This document shows positions 8,146-16,513 of a DNA stretch of 64,000 bases, piece by piece. Each line of letters begins with the position of its first letter. The first letter of the stretch is position 1. The position numbers and the translations under genes were made by a program. The notes under the pieces were generated by a model, which was not told where the DNA came from, did no database searches, and saw only the letters and a list, made by a program, of their open reading frames with translations. Source of the DNA: Clostridia bacterium (lineage in GTDB: Bacteria > Bacillota > Clostridia > Oscillospirales > Acutalibacteraceae); NCBI GenBank assembly GCA_017449935.1, contig JAFSYP010000071.1, forward strand, positions 56,852 to 120,851, read 5' to 3'.

Positions 8146-8745
8146 TCAGGCTTTGAATTCCAACTGATCCAGAACGCCCTTGAGCGACTCAAACTGCTTG
8201 GCGTCCTTGATATTGTCCAACTGGATCTCCACAAACATATACGCCTTGTTCTTATCCGGCACGGTCTGCCCGTAGAAAACATAGCAGCGCATGTTCCTCG
8301 TCTTGAGAGAATCATAGCTGAGATGATAGAAATCCAGTCCGCCGATCTTGAGTTTCTTGATCTCGGATGGTTTTTCTTTTTCGCGGTTCTTCTGTACGGC
8401 CTCGACGAGGAGTTTTGTCTTGGACGCGCCCATCTCGTCATTATAAGTGGTCACGCCGACGGTCAGGGTAGGCGCATTCTCTCCGTCGCCGTATTTCGCC
8501 TCGAGATAGGTCGACGTGCCGACATATTCAACTTCTTTCCAGCCTTTCGGCAGATCGCCCTTCAGATAGCGAAAATCGCCGTCGTCCCATGTGACGGATT
8601 CTTGTTCGACGGTCGGCGCATCATTGACCGAGGAGCCCGTATTCGTCTCGGAAACCGGTTCGGGCTTTTTTTCGGTCTTGCCGCAGCCGGAAAGCGCGAC
8701 AAACATGGCGCACAGCGCCAGCAGACAGATCCTTTTCATTTTCAT
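8146..8745 (-). CDS. Predicted lipoprotein of unknown function
   Basis: A 199-residue secreted lipoprotein. The N-terminus has two lysines, a hydrophobic stretch (ICLLALCAMFVAL) and the lipobox LSGC, so the mature protein is anchored by the Cys near residue 21. A short linker (KTEKKPEPVSETNTGSS) precedes a globular domain from about residue 45 that has no recognised motif (DFRYLKGDLPKGWKEVEY, FVEIQLDNIKDAKQFE). The ATG at 8745 follows AAAAGGAGAATACGATC; it overlaps the stop of the flippase gene by ATGA, so it is translationally coupled to glycan genes. A role at the cell surface is likely; nothing more specific can be said. Confidence 0.78.
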   Translation of the reverse strand: MKMKRICLLALCAMFVALSGCGKTEKKPEPVSETNTGSSVNDAPTVEQESVTWDDGDFRYLKGDLPKGWKEVEYVGTSTYLEAKYGDGENAPTLTVGVTTYNDEMGASKTKLLVEAVQKNREKEKPSEIKKLKIGGLDFYHLSYDSLKTRNMRCYVFYGQTVPDKNKAYMFVEIQLDNIKDAKQFESLKGVLDQLEFKA

Positions 8746-10280
8746 GATCGTATTCTCCTTTTTTGTATACTGTGCCGGAAGACGGTCCACAGATTGCGCA
8801 GATCCTCCCGGTAAAACAGACTGTTGAGCAGCAGCGTCCAAACGCCGCAAATAAGAAAGACGGGAACGGCGTACAGCGCCCATCGCAGATAATCCGCGAT
8901 CTCGGGACGCGGCAGAAGAACGCAGGACAAAACGGACAATCCGCACGCGGCGAGATTGACGGCGCACCGGCCGAGGAAAACCGCAAACGGACGGCGCAGG
9001 ATATGGCGCGACAGATACAAAGCATACTGCACGGTGCGCACGGTCATGGCGACCAGCGTCGCCAGCGCGACGCCGGAAAGACCCAACGGGATCACCAGCG
9101 CAACGGAAAGGACAACGTTGATCCCCGCCTCCAAAAAAGCGCCGTTGCGCGTCTGTCGATAATGCCCGGCGGCCAACGTGACGTTGTTGTACGGGATGCG
9201 GATACAGTAGACCGCCTCCGCCGCGGCGAGCAGGACGCCGAACATCGGCCGCAGATACTGCGCGTCCGTCACACCGCGCGTGTACACGGCGATAAACGGC
9301 TGAAGCAGAATTCCCGCGCAGGTAAACAGCACTGTCACCAGCGTGAAGGAAAAGAACTCATAAACGCAGAAGTTCCTGCGCAGCGTTTCGGTCTCCTCCC
9401 GGGCGATCATATTTCCGAACGCCGCTTCGATCCCGGAGGAAAACGCGCTGACGATTTTTTCGATCCCGGCGACGACGCTGTAATAGACCGTATATACAGA
9501 GACGTCCGCGATCTGCACCGCGCGCGACCACGCCGAAAACAGCGTGAGCACAAAGACGTCCGTGTTCGTGTGCAGGAAATACGCCGTGTGGTGTCCGAAT
9601 CCGTCCCAACGCTGCGCGATAGCCGAAGCATCCGGCGCGGCGTGCGCGTCGGGCGCGTACTGTCGGCGCACTATCCATCGCAGCAGCAGCGGACGCAGCG
9701 CATACACGGCGGCCGTGCCGAGCTTGACGACATGGATCGACGCGTGCAGACGGATCAGCACGACGCACAGCGCCGTGTTAAGCAGTATAGTGACGATCTG
9801 CAGATCCGACGTGACGTACCGCTTCTGGTCGGCCTGCAGCAGCACCTGCCGGCTCATGCCGAAGTAATACTGAAAGAACGTGCTCACCGCGATGATCACG
9901 ACAAGCGAGAGCGTGAACAAATACGCAAACCCGTCGCCGCGCACGATAAAAGGATAGATGCAGGCGACCGCCGCGGCATAGCCGACAAATATCCATGCGA
10001 CTCTGCGGAAAAAGCGGTCCGACGCGCGCAGGATCGAACTGATGCGCGGCATATCGGAATCGGCCAGCGGCTTATACAGCGCGGCGCGCACCACGCCGCC
10101 GACGCCCGCTTCAAACAGCACGATGTAGCCGAGGAACTGCGTGATGGACGCGACCATTCCGTTGACGGACGAACCGAACGTGCGGATCAGAAGACGCGGC
10201 AGGATCAGTCCGCAGACCATCGAAACGAATTGCAGCGCGAGAGAGGACAGCATATTCCGCAGCGCTTTTTTACTGCGCAT
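8742..10280 (-). CDS. Polysaccharide flippase (Wzx/MATE-like membrane protein)
   Basis: A 512-residue integral membrane protein with about 12-14 hydrophobic segments, starting with a basic N-terminus and SLALQFVSMVCGLILPRLLI, then the GSSVNGMVASITQFLGYIVL segment common in Wzx-type polysaccharide transporters of the MOP superfamily. The repeated N- and C-terminal halves and the C-terminal GLSGVALATLVAM segment fit this family. It should flip lipid-linked oligosaccharides across the cytoplasmic membrane. It overlaps the upstream glycosyltransferase gene by 11 bp and the downstream lipoprotein gene by 4 bp, so the three form one operon, probably for a surface glycan. Confidence 0.82.
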   Translation of the reverse strand: MRSKKALRNMLSSLALQFVSMVCGLILPRLLIRTFGSSVNGMVASITQFLGYIVLFEAGVGGVVRAALYKPLADSDMPRISSILRASDRFFRRVAWIFVGYAAAVACIYPFIVRGDGFAYLFTLSLVVIIAVSTFFQYYFGMSRQVLLQADQKRYVTSDLQIVTILLNTALCVVLIRLHASIHVVKLGTAAVYALRPLLLRWIVRRQYAPDAHAAPDASAIAQRWDGFGHHTAYFLHTNTDVFVLTLFSAWSRAVQIADVSVYTVYYSVVAGIEKIVSAFSSGIEAAFGNMIAREETETLRRNFCVYEFFSFTLVTVLFTCAGILLQPFIAVYTRGVTDAQYLRPMFGVLLAAAEAVYCIRIPYNNVTLAAGHYRQTRNGAFLEAGINVVLSVALVIPLGLSGVALATLVAMTVRTVQYALYLSRHILRRPFAVFLGRCAVNLAACGLSVLSCVLLPRPEIADYLRWALYAVPVFLICGVWTLLLNSLFYREDLRNLWTVFRHSIQKRRIRS

Positions 10281-11253
10281 GGCGCCACCTCTTTCCCCGA
10301 TGCAGCCGCACGAGAAGCGCGTATCTTCCGCGCCGAAGCAGACGGTATTTCAAAGAATCGTCCGCGGCGCGCAGTGCATTCTGCGACAGCTCCAGACGCA
10401 TCACGTCCCGCAGCAGCGCGGCGGCTTTGCGCACGGGCGTCGTCCCGTAAGAAAGCAGGCGCAGGTAATTGTCGAGCTGCTTTCGGCACAGATCGTCGAA
10501 AAGCGCCTGCCACGCGTCGTCAAACCGAACCTTCTGCGCCAACAGACGGCGCACCTCGCGATCCACGCGGTCATAATAAAAAATGCTGTCCGCGTCAAAA
10601 TCGCCGGAATGCCCCGGGCCGAGCCGATAGGAATACAGCGAACGGCGAACATAACAGATGTTCCCGGCCGCGCAAACCAGATAAGCGCTGCGCAGCAGAT
10701 CCTCGCCGTGCCGGATGCCCGCAAACGCCGCATAATCCGGCGCACAGGCCGAAAGCCGACGGTGAAAGCACTTGATACACAAGGAATTGAAGCGTGTTGA
10801 AAGCAGAAAGCGGTAGAATACCTCCAGCTCGCCGCCCTGCAAAAACGCGTCCTGCGGCAGGAACGTTTCCAATCGCGGCGCCTCGTTTTCGCGGAATGTG
10901 CTGAAATCGAACGTGATCAGATCGGGACTGTACAGGTCGACCGCGTCGTTCAGCGCCTGCAGAAGCGTCGGCTCGGTCAGATCGTCCGCATCGAGAAACA
11001 GCAGATACTCCCCTCTGGCGTGTTCCTCCGCAAACTTTCGCGCCAAAAAGACGCCGTGGTTTTCCGTATGCCAGACGCGAAACCGCCGATCCTGTTCGGC
11101 GTAGCGGTCGCAGACCGACGCGCTTCCGTCGGTCGAGCCGTCGTCGATCAGCAGCGCTTCAAAATCCGTATACGTCTGCGCGCGCACCGCATCCAGAGCT
11201 GCTTCCAGATAGGGCTCGGCATTGTAGACCGGGATCATGAGACTGAACCGCAT
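10270..11253 (-). CDS. Family 2 glycosyltransferase
   Basis: A 327-residue GT-A fold enzyme. The start MRFSLMIPVYNAEPYLEAAL, DFEALLIDDGSTDGS and the metal-binding DxD region LLFLDADD (about residue 90) are diagnostic for GT2. The C-terminal third (about residues 220-327) is helical and basic and contains no membrane segment. The ATG at 11253 follows AAAGGAGAAGCCG. It is the first gene of the minus-strand operon with the flippase and lipoprotein, so it probably adds a sugar to a lipid-linked oligosaccharide. Donor and acceptor cannot be read from sequence. Confidence 0.88.
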   Translation of the reverse strand: MRFSLMIPVYNAEPYLEAALDAVRAQTYTDFEALLIDDGSTDGSASVCDRYAEQDRRFRVWHTENHGVFLARKFAEEHARGEYLLFLDADDLTEPTLLQALNDAVDLYSPDLITFDFSTFRENEAPRLETFLPQDAFLQGGELEVFYRFLLSTRFNSLCIKCFHRRLSACAPDYAAFAGIRHGEDLLRSAYLVCAAGNICYVRRSLYSYRLGPGHSGDFDADSIFYYDRVDREVRRLLAQKVRFDDAWQALFDDLCRKQLDNYLRLLSYGTTPVRKAAALLRDVMRLELSQNALRAADDSLKYRLLRRGRYALLVRLHRGKRWRHAQ

Positions 11254-11366
11254 ACGGCTTCTCCTTTCGGCGTTTGTAGTATTATAACACATTTACATAC
11301 GCTTTTTCAATAGCGGACAGTTTATTGTTCGTTGCTTTTTCCCGTTATTTTTTTCGTAAAAAAGCC

Positions 11367-11395
11367 TTGACAGCATGAAAAAAATGTGTTATACT
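11367..11395 (+). promoter_or_regulatory. Promoter of the cysK-isc operon
   Basis: TTGACA (11367-11372) and TATACT (11390-11395) with a 17-bp spacer. Just downstream, ATAACCTATTAAACTTAT (11399-11416) has an AT-rich inverted character (ATAA...TTAT) and could be an operator for an Rrf2-type (IscR/CymR) repressor; that is inference. Confidence 0.75.
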
Positions 11396-11438
11396 CCCGA
11401 TAACCTATTAAACTTATATGTTTTCAGGAGGAACGAGT

Positions 11439-12368
11439 ATGAACATCTATCGAAACGCCGACGCACTGATCGGCAATACGCCGCTTCTGGAGCTGACGAA
11501 CACCGAAAAGGCGGAAAACCTTCAGGCCAAGATCTTCGCCAAGCTCGAATACTTCAACCCCGCCGGTTCCGTCAAGGACCGCATCGCCAAAGCCATGATC
11601 GACGACGCCGAGGCGAAGGGCCTTCTGAAGTCCGACTCCGTCATCATCGAGCCGACCAGCGGCAATACGGGCATCGGTCTGGCGTCCGTCGCGGCGGCAA
11701 GAGGCTACCGCATCATCATCGTCATGCCCGAAACCATGTCCATCGAGCGCCGCCAGCTGATGAAGGCATATGGCGCGGAGCTTGTTCTGACTGAAGGGGC
11801 CAAAGGCATGAAGGGCGCGATCGCCAAGGCTGAAGAGCTCTCGCGCGAGATCCCGAACAGCTTCATCCCCGGCCAGTTCGTCAATCCCGCCAATCCCGAA
11901 GCGCACCGCCGCACGACCGGTCCGGAGATCTGGAACGACACGGACGGCAGCGTGGATATTTTCGTCGCGGGCGTCGGCACCGGCGGCACGCTGACGGGCG
12001 TCGGCGAATACCTCAAATCGAAGAAACCCGCCGTGCAGGTCGTCGCGGTCGAGCCGGCCACGTCCGCCGTACTCTCCACCGGCGTCGCCGGCGCGCATAA
12101 GATCCAGGGCATCGGCGCCGGTTTCGTCCCGGACGTACTGAATACGGGTATTTATGACGAGATCCTCCCCGTGTCCAACGAGGACGCGTTCGCCGCGGGC
12201 AAACAGTTCGGCAAGCGCGAGGGGGTGCTGGTCGGCATCTCCTCCGGCGCAGCGTTGTACGCGGCGATCACGCTGGCGAAGCGTCCCGAAAACGCCGGCA
12301 AGAACATCGTCGTGCTGCTGCCCGACACGGGCGACCGATACCTGTCCACGCCGCTGTTCGCAGACTGA
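11439..12368 (+). CDS. cysK: Cysteine synthase (O-acetylserine sulfhydrylase)
   Basis: A 309-residue PLP enzyme that makes cysteine from O-acetylserine and sulfide. The PLP lysine is in [11 protein letters not shown], the substrate loop is [12 protein letters not shown], and the phosphate loop is [16 protein letters not shown]; the length is normal for CysK. The ATG at 11439 follows AGGAGGAACG. It is the first gene of an operon that continues with iscS and iscU, so cysteine made here can be consumed directly as the sulfur donor for cluster assembly and, through mnmA, for tRNA thiolation. Confidence 0.94.
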   Translation: MNIYRNADALIGNTPLLELTNTEKAENLQAKIFAKLEYFNPAGSVKDRIAKAMIDDAEAKGLLKSDSVIIEPTSGNTGIGLASVAAARGYRIIIVMPETMSIERRQLMKAYGAELVLTEGAKGMKGAIAKAEELSREIPNSFIPGQFVNPANPEAHRRTTGPEIWNDTDGSVDIFVAGVGTGGTLTGVGEYLKSKKPAVQVVAVEPATSAVLSTGVAGAHKIQGIGAGFVPDVLNTGIYDEILPVSNEDAFAAGKQFGKREGVLVGISSGAALYAAITLAKRPENAGKNIVVLLPDTGDRYLSTPLFAD

Positions 12369-12379
12369 GAGGCGGCCTC

Positions 12380-13567
12380 ATGATCTACGCTGACAACGCG
12401 GCCACCACCAAAACGAGCCGCACCGCCATAGCAGCCATGCTGCCGTATTTTAACACGGTCTACGGCAATCCGTCCAGCTTGTACGCCTTCGGGCAGCAGG
12501 CAAAGGAAGCGCTGGAAGACGCGCGAACCCGGATCGCAGCATGTCTCGGCTGCGACGCGCGCGAGATCACCTTCACGTCCGGCGGGAGCGAAGCCGACAA
12601 TCAGGCGCTCCTGTCCGCGGCAGCCATCGGCGCGCGAAAAGGCAAAAAGCACATCGTTTCCACGGCGTTCGAGCATCATGCCGTTCTGCACACGCTGCGA
12701 AAGCTCAAGACGCAGGGCTTTGACGTGACGCTGCTGGACGTGCCGGAAAACGGGCTTCTTTCGCCGCGGCAGGTCGCCGACGCGATCCGCGACGACACCT
12801 GTCTTGTTTCGGTCATGTACGCGAATAACGAGATAGGCACCGTGCAGCCCATCCGTGAAATCGGCGCCGTTTGTCGGGAAAAGGGCGTGCTGTTCCACAC
12901 CGACGCGGTACAAGCCGTGGGGCATATCCCCGTTGATCTGCGATCGGACAACATCGACCTCCTTTCCCTGTCTGCGCATAAATTCCACGGACCGCGCGGC
13001 GTCGGCGTTCTTGCCGCACGGCGCGGCGTTCCGCTGACGAGTCTGATCGAAGGCGGCGCGCAGGAACGCGGAAAACGCGCCGGCACGGAAAACCTGCCCG
13101 CGATCATGGGCATGGCGGCCGCGCTGGGGGAAGCGGTACGCGATCTCGACGCTAACGCGCGCAAGCTTCGCGTGCTGCGCGACGCGCTGATCGAGGGGCT
13201 GTCCGCCGTTCCGCACAGTATCCTGAACGGCGATCCGGAACGCCGCCTGCCGGGCAACGTGCATTTCTGCTTTGAAGGCGTCGAGGGCGAGTCGCTCCTG
13301 CTGCTGCTCGACGACAAGGGCGTCTGCGCATCCTCCGGCTCCGCATGCACATCCGGCTCGCTCGACCCGAGCCACGTTCTGCTCGCCATCGGCCGGCCGC
13401 ACGAGATCGCCCACGGTTCGCTGCGGCTGACGCTCGACGCGGAAAACACGATGGAGGACGTGCAGCAGATCATCATCGCCGTGCGCGAAGTCGTCGCGTA
13501 TCTGCGCGCGATGTCGCCCGTCTGGCGCGATCTTATGAGCGGCAAACAAAAGTTTATTCTCGAATGA
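12380..13567 (+). CDS. iscS: Cysteine desulfurase
   Basis: A 395-residue class V aminotransferase-fold enzyme that releases sulfur from cysteine as a persulfide. Visible motifs are the N-terminal IYADNAATTKTS, EITFTSGGSEADNQAL, HTDAVQAVGHIP, the PLP lysine in LSLSAHKFHGPRG, and the catalytic cysteine in CASSGSACTSGS. It starts 11 bp after cysK and is followed 9 bp later by iscU. The sulfur should pass to IscU for Fe-S clusters and to MnmA for 2-thiouridine. The enzyme is of the NifS/IscS type rather than SufS. Confidence 0.93.
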   Translation: MIYADNAATTKTSRTAIAAMLPYFNTVYGNPSSLYAFGQQAKEALEDARTRIAACLGCDAREITFTSGGSEADNQALLSAAAIGARKGKKHIVSTAFEHHAVLHTLRKLKTQGFDVTLLDVPENGLLSPRQVADAIRDDTCLVSVMYANNEIGTVQPIREIGAVCREKGVLFHTDAVQAVGHIPVDLRSDNIDLLSLSAHKFHGPRGVGVLAARRGVPLTSLIEGGAQERGKRAGTENLPAIMGMAAALGEAVRDLDANARKLRVLRDALIEGLSAVPHSILNGDPERRLPGNVHFCFEGVEGESLLLLLDDKGVCASSGSACTSGSLDPSHVLLAIGRPHEIAHGSLRLTLDAENTMEDVQQIIIAVREVVAYLRAMSPVWRDLMSGKQKFILE

Positions 13568-13576
13568 GGGATCATT

Positions 13577-14008
13577 ATGGCGTTATACAGTGAAAAAGTG
13601 ATGGATCATTTCCGCAACCCGCGCAACGTCGGCGTGATCGAAGACGCCGACGGCGTGGGCGAAGTCGGCAACGCCAAGTGCGGCGACATCATGAAGATCT
13701 ATCTGAAAATCGACGACGGGATCATCACCGACGTCAAGTTTGAGACATTTGGCTGCGGCAGCGCGATCGCATCCAGCTCCATGGCGACGGAAATGATCAA
13801 GGGCAGGCCCATCGCCGATGCGCTGTCCTTGACGAACAAAGCCGTCGCCGAAGCGCTCGACGGCCTGCCGGCGCACAAAATACACTGTTCGGTGCTCGCC
13901 GAGGAAGCAATCAAGCGCGCGCTGCAGGATTACTATGACCGCAACGGGATCGAATACGACAAAACGCTCTTTCCCGACTGCGGCAGCTGCGAACACTGCA
14001 TGGTATGA
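13577..14008 (+). CDS. iscU: Fe-S cluster scaffold protein (IscU/NifU N-domain type)
   Basis: A 143-residue scaffold for [2Fe-2S]/[4Fe-4S] assembly. The three ligand cysteines lie in GNAKCGDIM, FGCGSAIASSS and KIHCSVLAEEAI, and the N-terminus YSEKVMDHFRNPRNVG is typical. The C-terminus adds CGSCEHC, an extra cysteine cluster seen in clostridial NifU-like proteins. No separate hscA/hscB/fdx genes follow. Its stop overlaps the hydE start by ATGA, coupling scaffold and hydrogenase maturase synthesis. Confidence 0.92.
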   Translation: MALYSEKVMDHFRNPRNVGVIEDADGVGEVGNAKCGDIMKIYLKIDDGIITDVKFETFGCGSAIASSSMATEMIKGRPIADALSLTNKAVAEALDGLPAHKIHCSVLAEEAIKRALQDYYDRNGIEYDKTLFPDCGSCEHCMV

Positions 14009-15036
14009 ACGAACTCATCCGGAAACTTCAGACGGATCGGGACCTCTCCGATCGGGAACTCGCGACTGTGCTGCAAACCGGCGATTCGGACGACGCGCTG
14101 TTTGCCGCCGCGGATGCGGTGCGGCAAAGCGTGTACGGCAAGGCTGTGTTTGTGCGCGGTCTGATCGAGTTTACCAATTACTGCAAAAACGACTGCTACT
14201 ACTGCGGCATCCGCCGCGGATGCAAAAGCGTGCAGCGGTACCGGCTGGACAGGCAGGCGATCCTCGACTGCTGCGAAACGGGGTATGCGCTCGGCTACCG
14301 CACGTTCGTCCTGCAGGGCGGCGAGGACCCGTATTTCACCGACGCGCGGGTCTGCGATCTGGTGCAGGCCGTCCGCGCGCGTTTCCCCGACTGCGCGATC
14401 ACGCTGTCGATCGGCGAAAAGCCGAAAGACAGTTACCGCGCCTATTTTGAATCGGGCGCGAACCGGTATCTTCTGCGGCATGAAACGGCGAACGACGCGC
14501 ATTACGCGAAACTGCATCCCGCGTCGCTTTCGGCAGAGAACCGCAAGCGCTGCCTTTGGGATCTCAAGGAGATCGGCTATCAGGTCGGCAGCGGTTTCAT
14601 GGTCGGCTCGCCCTTTCAAACAACGGAGAACCTCGTGGAAGACCTGCGCTTTTTGCAGCGGCTCGATCCGGATATGATCGGCATCGGGCCGTTTATCCCG
14701 GCGCCGAATACGCCCTTCGCGGACAAACCGGGCGGCACGCTCGCGCTGACGCTTCGGCTTGTGGCCGTGCTGCGTCTGCTGTTTCCGCACGCGCTGCTGC
14801 CCGCGACCACGGCGCTGGGCACCATCCACCCACAAGGGCGAGAGCTGGGGCTTCACGCCGGAGCGAACGTCGTGATGCCGAACCTCTCCCCTGTCGATGT
14901 GCGCGAAAAATACGCGCTGTACGCGGGACAGATCTGTACCGGTGAGGAAGCCGCGGAGTGCCGCGCCTGCCTTGAAATTCGTGTGCGTGCGGCGGGATAT
15001 GAAGTCGTGACGGACAGAGGCGACGTCAGGAGGTAA
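14005..15036 (+). CDS. hydE: [FeFe] hydrogenase H-cluster radical SAM maturase HydE
   Basis: A 343-residue radical SAM enzyme. The cluster-binding motif FTNYCKNDCYYCGIRRG (CxxxCxxC) lies near residues 57-72, followed by LQGGEDPYFTD, ITLSIGEKPKD, NRYLLRHETAN, IGYQVGSGFMVGSPFQT and the C-terminal HAGANVVMPNLSP. These match HydE closely; BioB and PylB are less alike. HydE helps build the dithiomethylamine/CN/CO ligands of the H-cluster. It is embedded between iscU and mnmA, overlapping iscU by 4 bp, while hydF and hydG are not in the window. The organism therefore should have an [FeFe] hydrogenase elsewhere. Confidence 0.88.
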   Translation: MNELIRKLQTDRDLSDRELATVLQTGDSDDALFAAADAVRQSVYGKAVFVRGLIEFTNYCKNDCYYCGIRRGCKSVQRYRLDRQAILDCCETGYALGYRTFVLQGGEDPYFTDARVCDLVQAVRARFPDCAITLSIGEKPKDSYRAYFESGANRYLLRHETANDAHYAKLHPASLSAENRKRCLWDLKEIGYQVGSGFMVGSPFQTTENLVEDLRFLQRLDPDMIGIGPFIPAPNTPFADKPGGTLALTLRLVAVLRLLFPHALLPATTALGTIHPQGRELGLHAGANVVMPNLSPVDVREKYALYAGQICTGEEAAECRACLEIRVRAAGYEVVTDRGDVRR

Positions 15037-15042
15037 GCGGTC

Positions 15043-16107
15043 ATGGCAAGAGCATTGATCGCGATGAGCGGCGGCGTAGACAGCAGCGTCGCCGCTTATT
15101 TAATGAAAGAGGCAGGCTTCGACTGCGCCGGCTTGACCATGAAGCTGTACGAGAACGAAGACGCGGGCATTTCCCGCGCGCATACGTGCTGCTCGCTCGA
15201 AGACGTTGAGGACGCGCGCAGCGCGGCGTACCGTCTCGGCATGAAACACTATGTATTCAATTTCACGGACGATTTTCGGCGCAGCGTGATGGAGAAGTTC
15301 GCGCAATGCTACGCGCGCGGCGTCACACCGAACCCCTGTATCGACTGCAACCGGTACCTGAAATTCGACAAGCTCCTGCAGCGCGCAGAAGTATTGGGTT
15401 ACGATCTGCTTGCCACCGGTCATTATGCGCGGATCGAAGAAAGCGGCGGAAAGTATGTCCTGAAGAAAGCGCTGGATGCATCGAAGGATCAGAGCTATGT
15501 GCTGTATATGCTCACGCAGCGGCAGCTTGCGCACATCCGCTTTCCGCTCGGAACGTATCTGAAGGCGCAGGTGCGGTGGACCGCGGTCAAACTGGATCTT
15601 TGCAATGCGCAGAAGCCCGACAGTCAGGATATATGCTTCGTGCCGGACGGCGACTATGCCTGCGCCGTGGAACGTATCAGCGGTCGGATCTTTCCGCCCG
15701 GCGATTTCGTCTCCGCCGACGGCGCCGTTCTCGGCAGGCACAACGGCTTTATCCGGTATACGATCGGCCAGCGCAAGGGTTTGGGGATCGCGTCGAGTGA
15801 ACCGTACTTCGTATGCGGCATCCGTCCCGCAGACAATACCGTACTGCTCGGACGGCAGAATGAACTGTACCGCGCGCAGGCCGATGCTGCGGATTTCAAC
15901 TGGATCAGCGGCACTGTGCCGCAGTCGTCGCTTCGCTGCAAGGTCAGGCTGCGCTACCGACAGCCGGAGCAGTCCGTAACCGTCATCCCGACGGGCGAGG
16001 CGTCCGTACATCTGCGCTTCGACGAACCGCAGCGCGCCGTTACGCCCGGTCAGGCCGCCGTGCTCTATGACGGCGACACGGTACTCGGCGGCGGCACGAT
16101 CATTTGA
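15043..16107 (+). CDS. mnmA: tRNA-specific 2-thiouridylase
   Basis: A 354-residue ATP-dependent enzyme that thiolates U34 of tRNA Lys, Glu and Gln using persulfide sulfur from IscS. The PP-loop MSGGVDSSVAAYLM is at the N-terminus; TPNPCIDCNRYLKFD holds the first catalytic Cys, DSQDICFVPDGDY holds the second, and TIGQRKGLG is the conserved tRNA-binding region. Length is normal. It is the last gene of the cysK-iscS-iscU-hydE operon with a 6-bp gap, a logical end point for sulfur trafficking. Confidence 0.93.
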   Translation: MARALIAMSGGVDSSVAAYLMKEAGFDCAGLTMKLYENEDAGISRAHTCCSLEDVEDARSAAYRLGMKHYVFNFTDDFRRSVMEKFAQCYARGVTPNPCIDCNRYLKFDKLLQRAEVLGYDLLATGHYARIEESGGKYVLKKALDASKDQSYVLYMLTQRQLAHIRFPLGTYLKAQVRWTAVKLDLCNAQKPDSQDICFVPDGDYACAVERISGRIFPPGDFVSADGAVLGRHNGFIRYTIGQRKGLGIASSEPYFVCGIRPADNTVLLGRQNELYRAQADAADFNWISGTVPQSSLRCKVRLRYRQPEQSVTVIPTGEASVHLRFDEPQRAVTPGQAAVLYDGDTVLGGGTII

Positions 16108-16149
16108 CCAAAAAAAACAAAAAATTTTTTCTATTTTTCTTTTTTTGAC

Positions 16150-16178
16150 TTGACAAGCGGAAATGCAGGTGCTATACT
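16150..16178 (+). promoter_or_regulatory. Promoter of the T-box/trpB2 unit
   Basis: TTGACA (16150-16155) and TATACT (16173-16178), 17-bp spacer, directly upstream of the T-box leader. The A/T tracts just before it (16108-16146) may serve as a weak terminator for the mnmA operon. Confidence 0.8.
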
Positions 16179-16185
16179 GCGGTAA

Positions 16186-16466
16186 ACCGTTGAGGAAGAG
16201 TGAGTAGGGTTTGTCCCCGTTCTCAAAGAGAGCCGCGGCCGGTGAAATCGCGGCAGAACGTACAGATTTCGAATGGACTTCTGAGGGCGAGCGGAAATGT
16301 GCGCAGGCACATAGTATGCAAGACGGAGCAGGACTCTCCGTGAACAAAGGCCGGCGTATGATGGTACGCACAAAGTGGGCGCGTTCGTTCGCGTCAAGCC
16401 GGGTGGCACCGCAGGAAGTTTTTACATCCTGTCCCAGCAAGAGAGATTGCAGGGACAGGATTTTTT
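16186..16466 (+). ncRNA. T-box riboswitch (tryptophan specifier)
   Basis: A 5' leader of about 280 nt with the invariant T-box antiterminator sequence AAGCCGGGTGGCACCGC (16396-16412). Stem I spans roughly 16186-16300. The specifier loop candidate is GAA-TGG-ACT with TGG, the Trp codon, at 16274-16276, followed by the usual purine. A terminator hairpin ends the leader. Uncharged tRNA-Trp would pair with TGG and stabilise the antiterminator, so the downstream TrpB is made when tryptophan is scarce. The specifier assignment is supported by the identity of the downstream gene; the exact stem I fold was judged by eye. Confidence 0.9.
16428..16466 (+). terminator. T-box regulated terminator
   Basis: CCTGTCCC (16428-16435) pairs with GGGACAGG (16452-16459), followed after one A by TTTTTT (16461-16466). 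It is mutually exclusive with the antiterminator that uses the GGTGGCACC region. Confidence 0.9.
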
Positions 16467-16513
16467 CTTTTGTCCTTCGCATAAATACTATATCGTAAAG
16501 GAAGGTAGCGAAC

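Noticed and set aside
8763-10775. A 670-codon open frame on the plus strand opposite the flippase and glycosyltransferase
   Set aside because: Low-complexity Arg/Gln/His sequence typical of GC-rich antisense frames; both opposite genes have solid family motifs.
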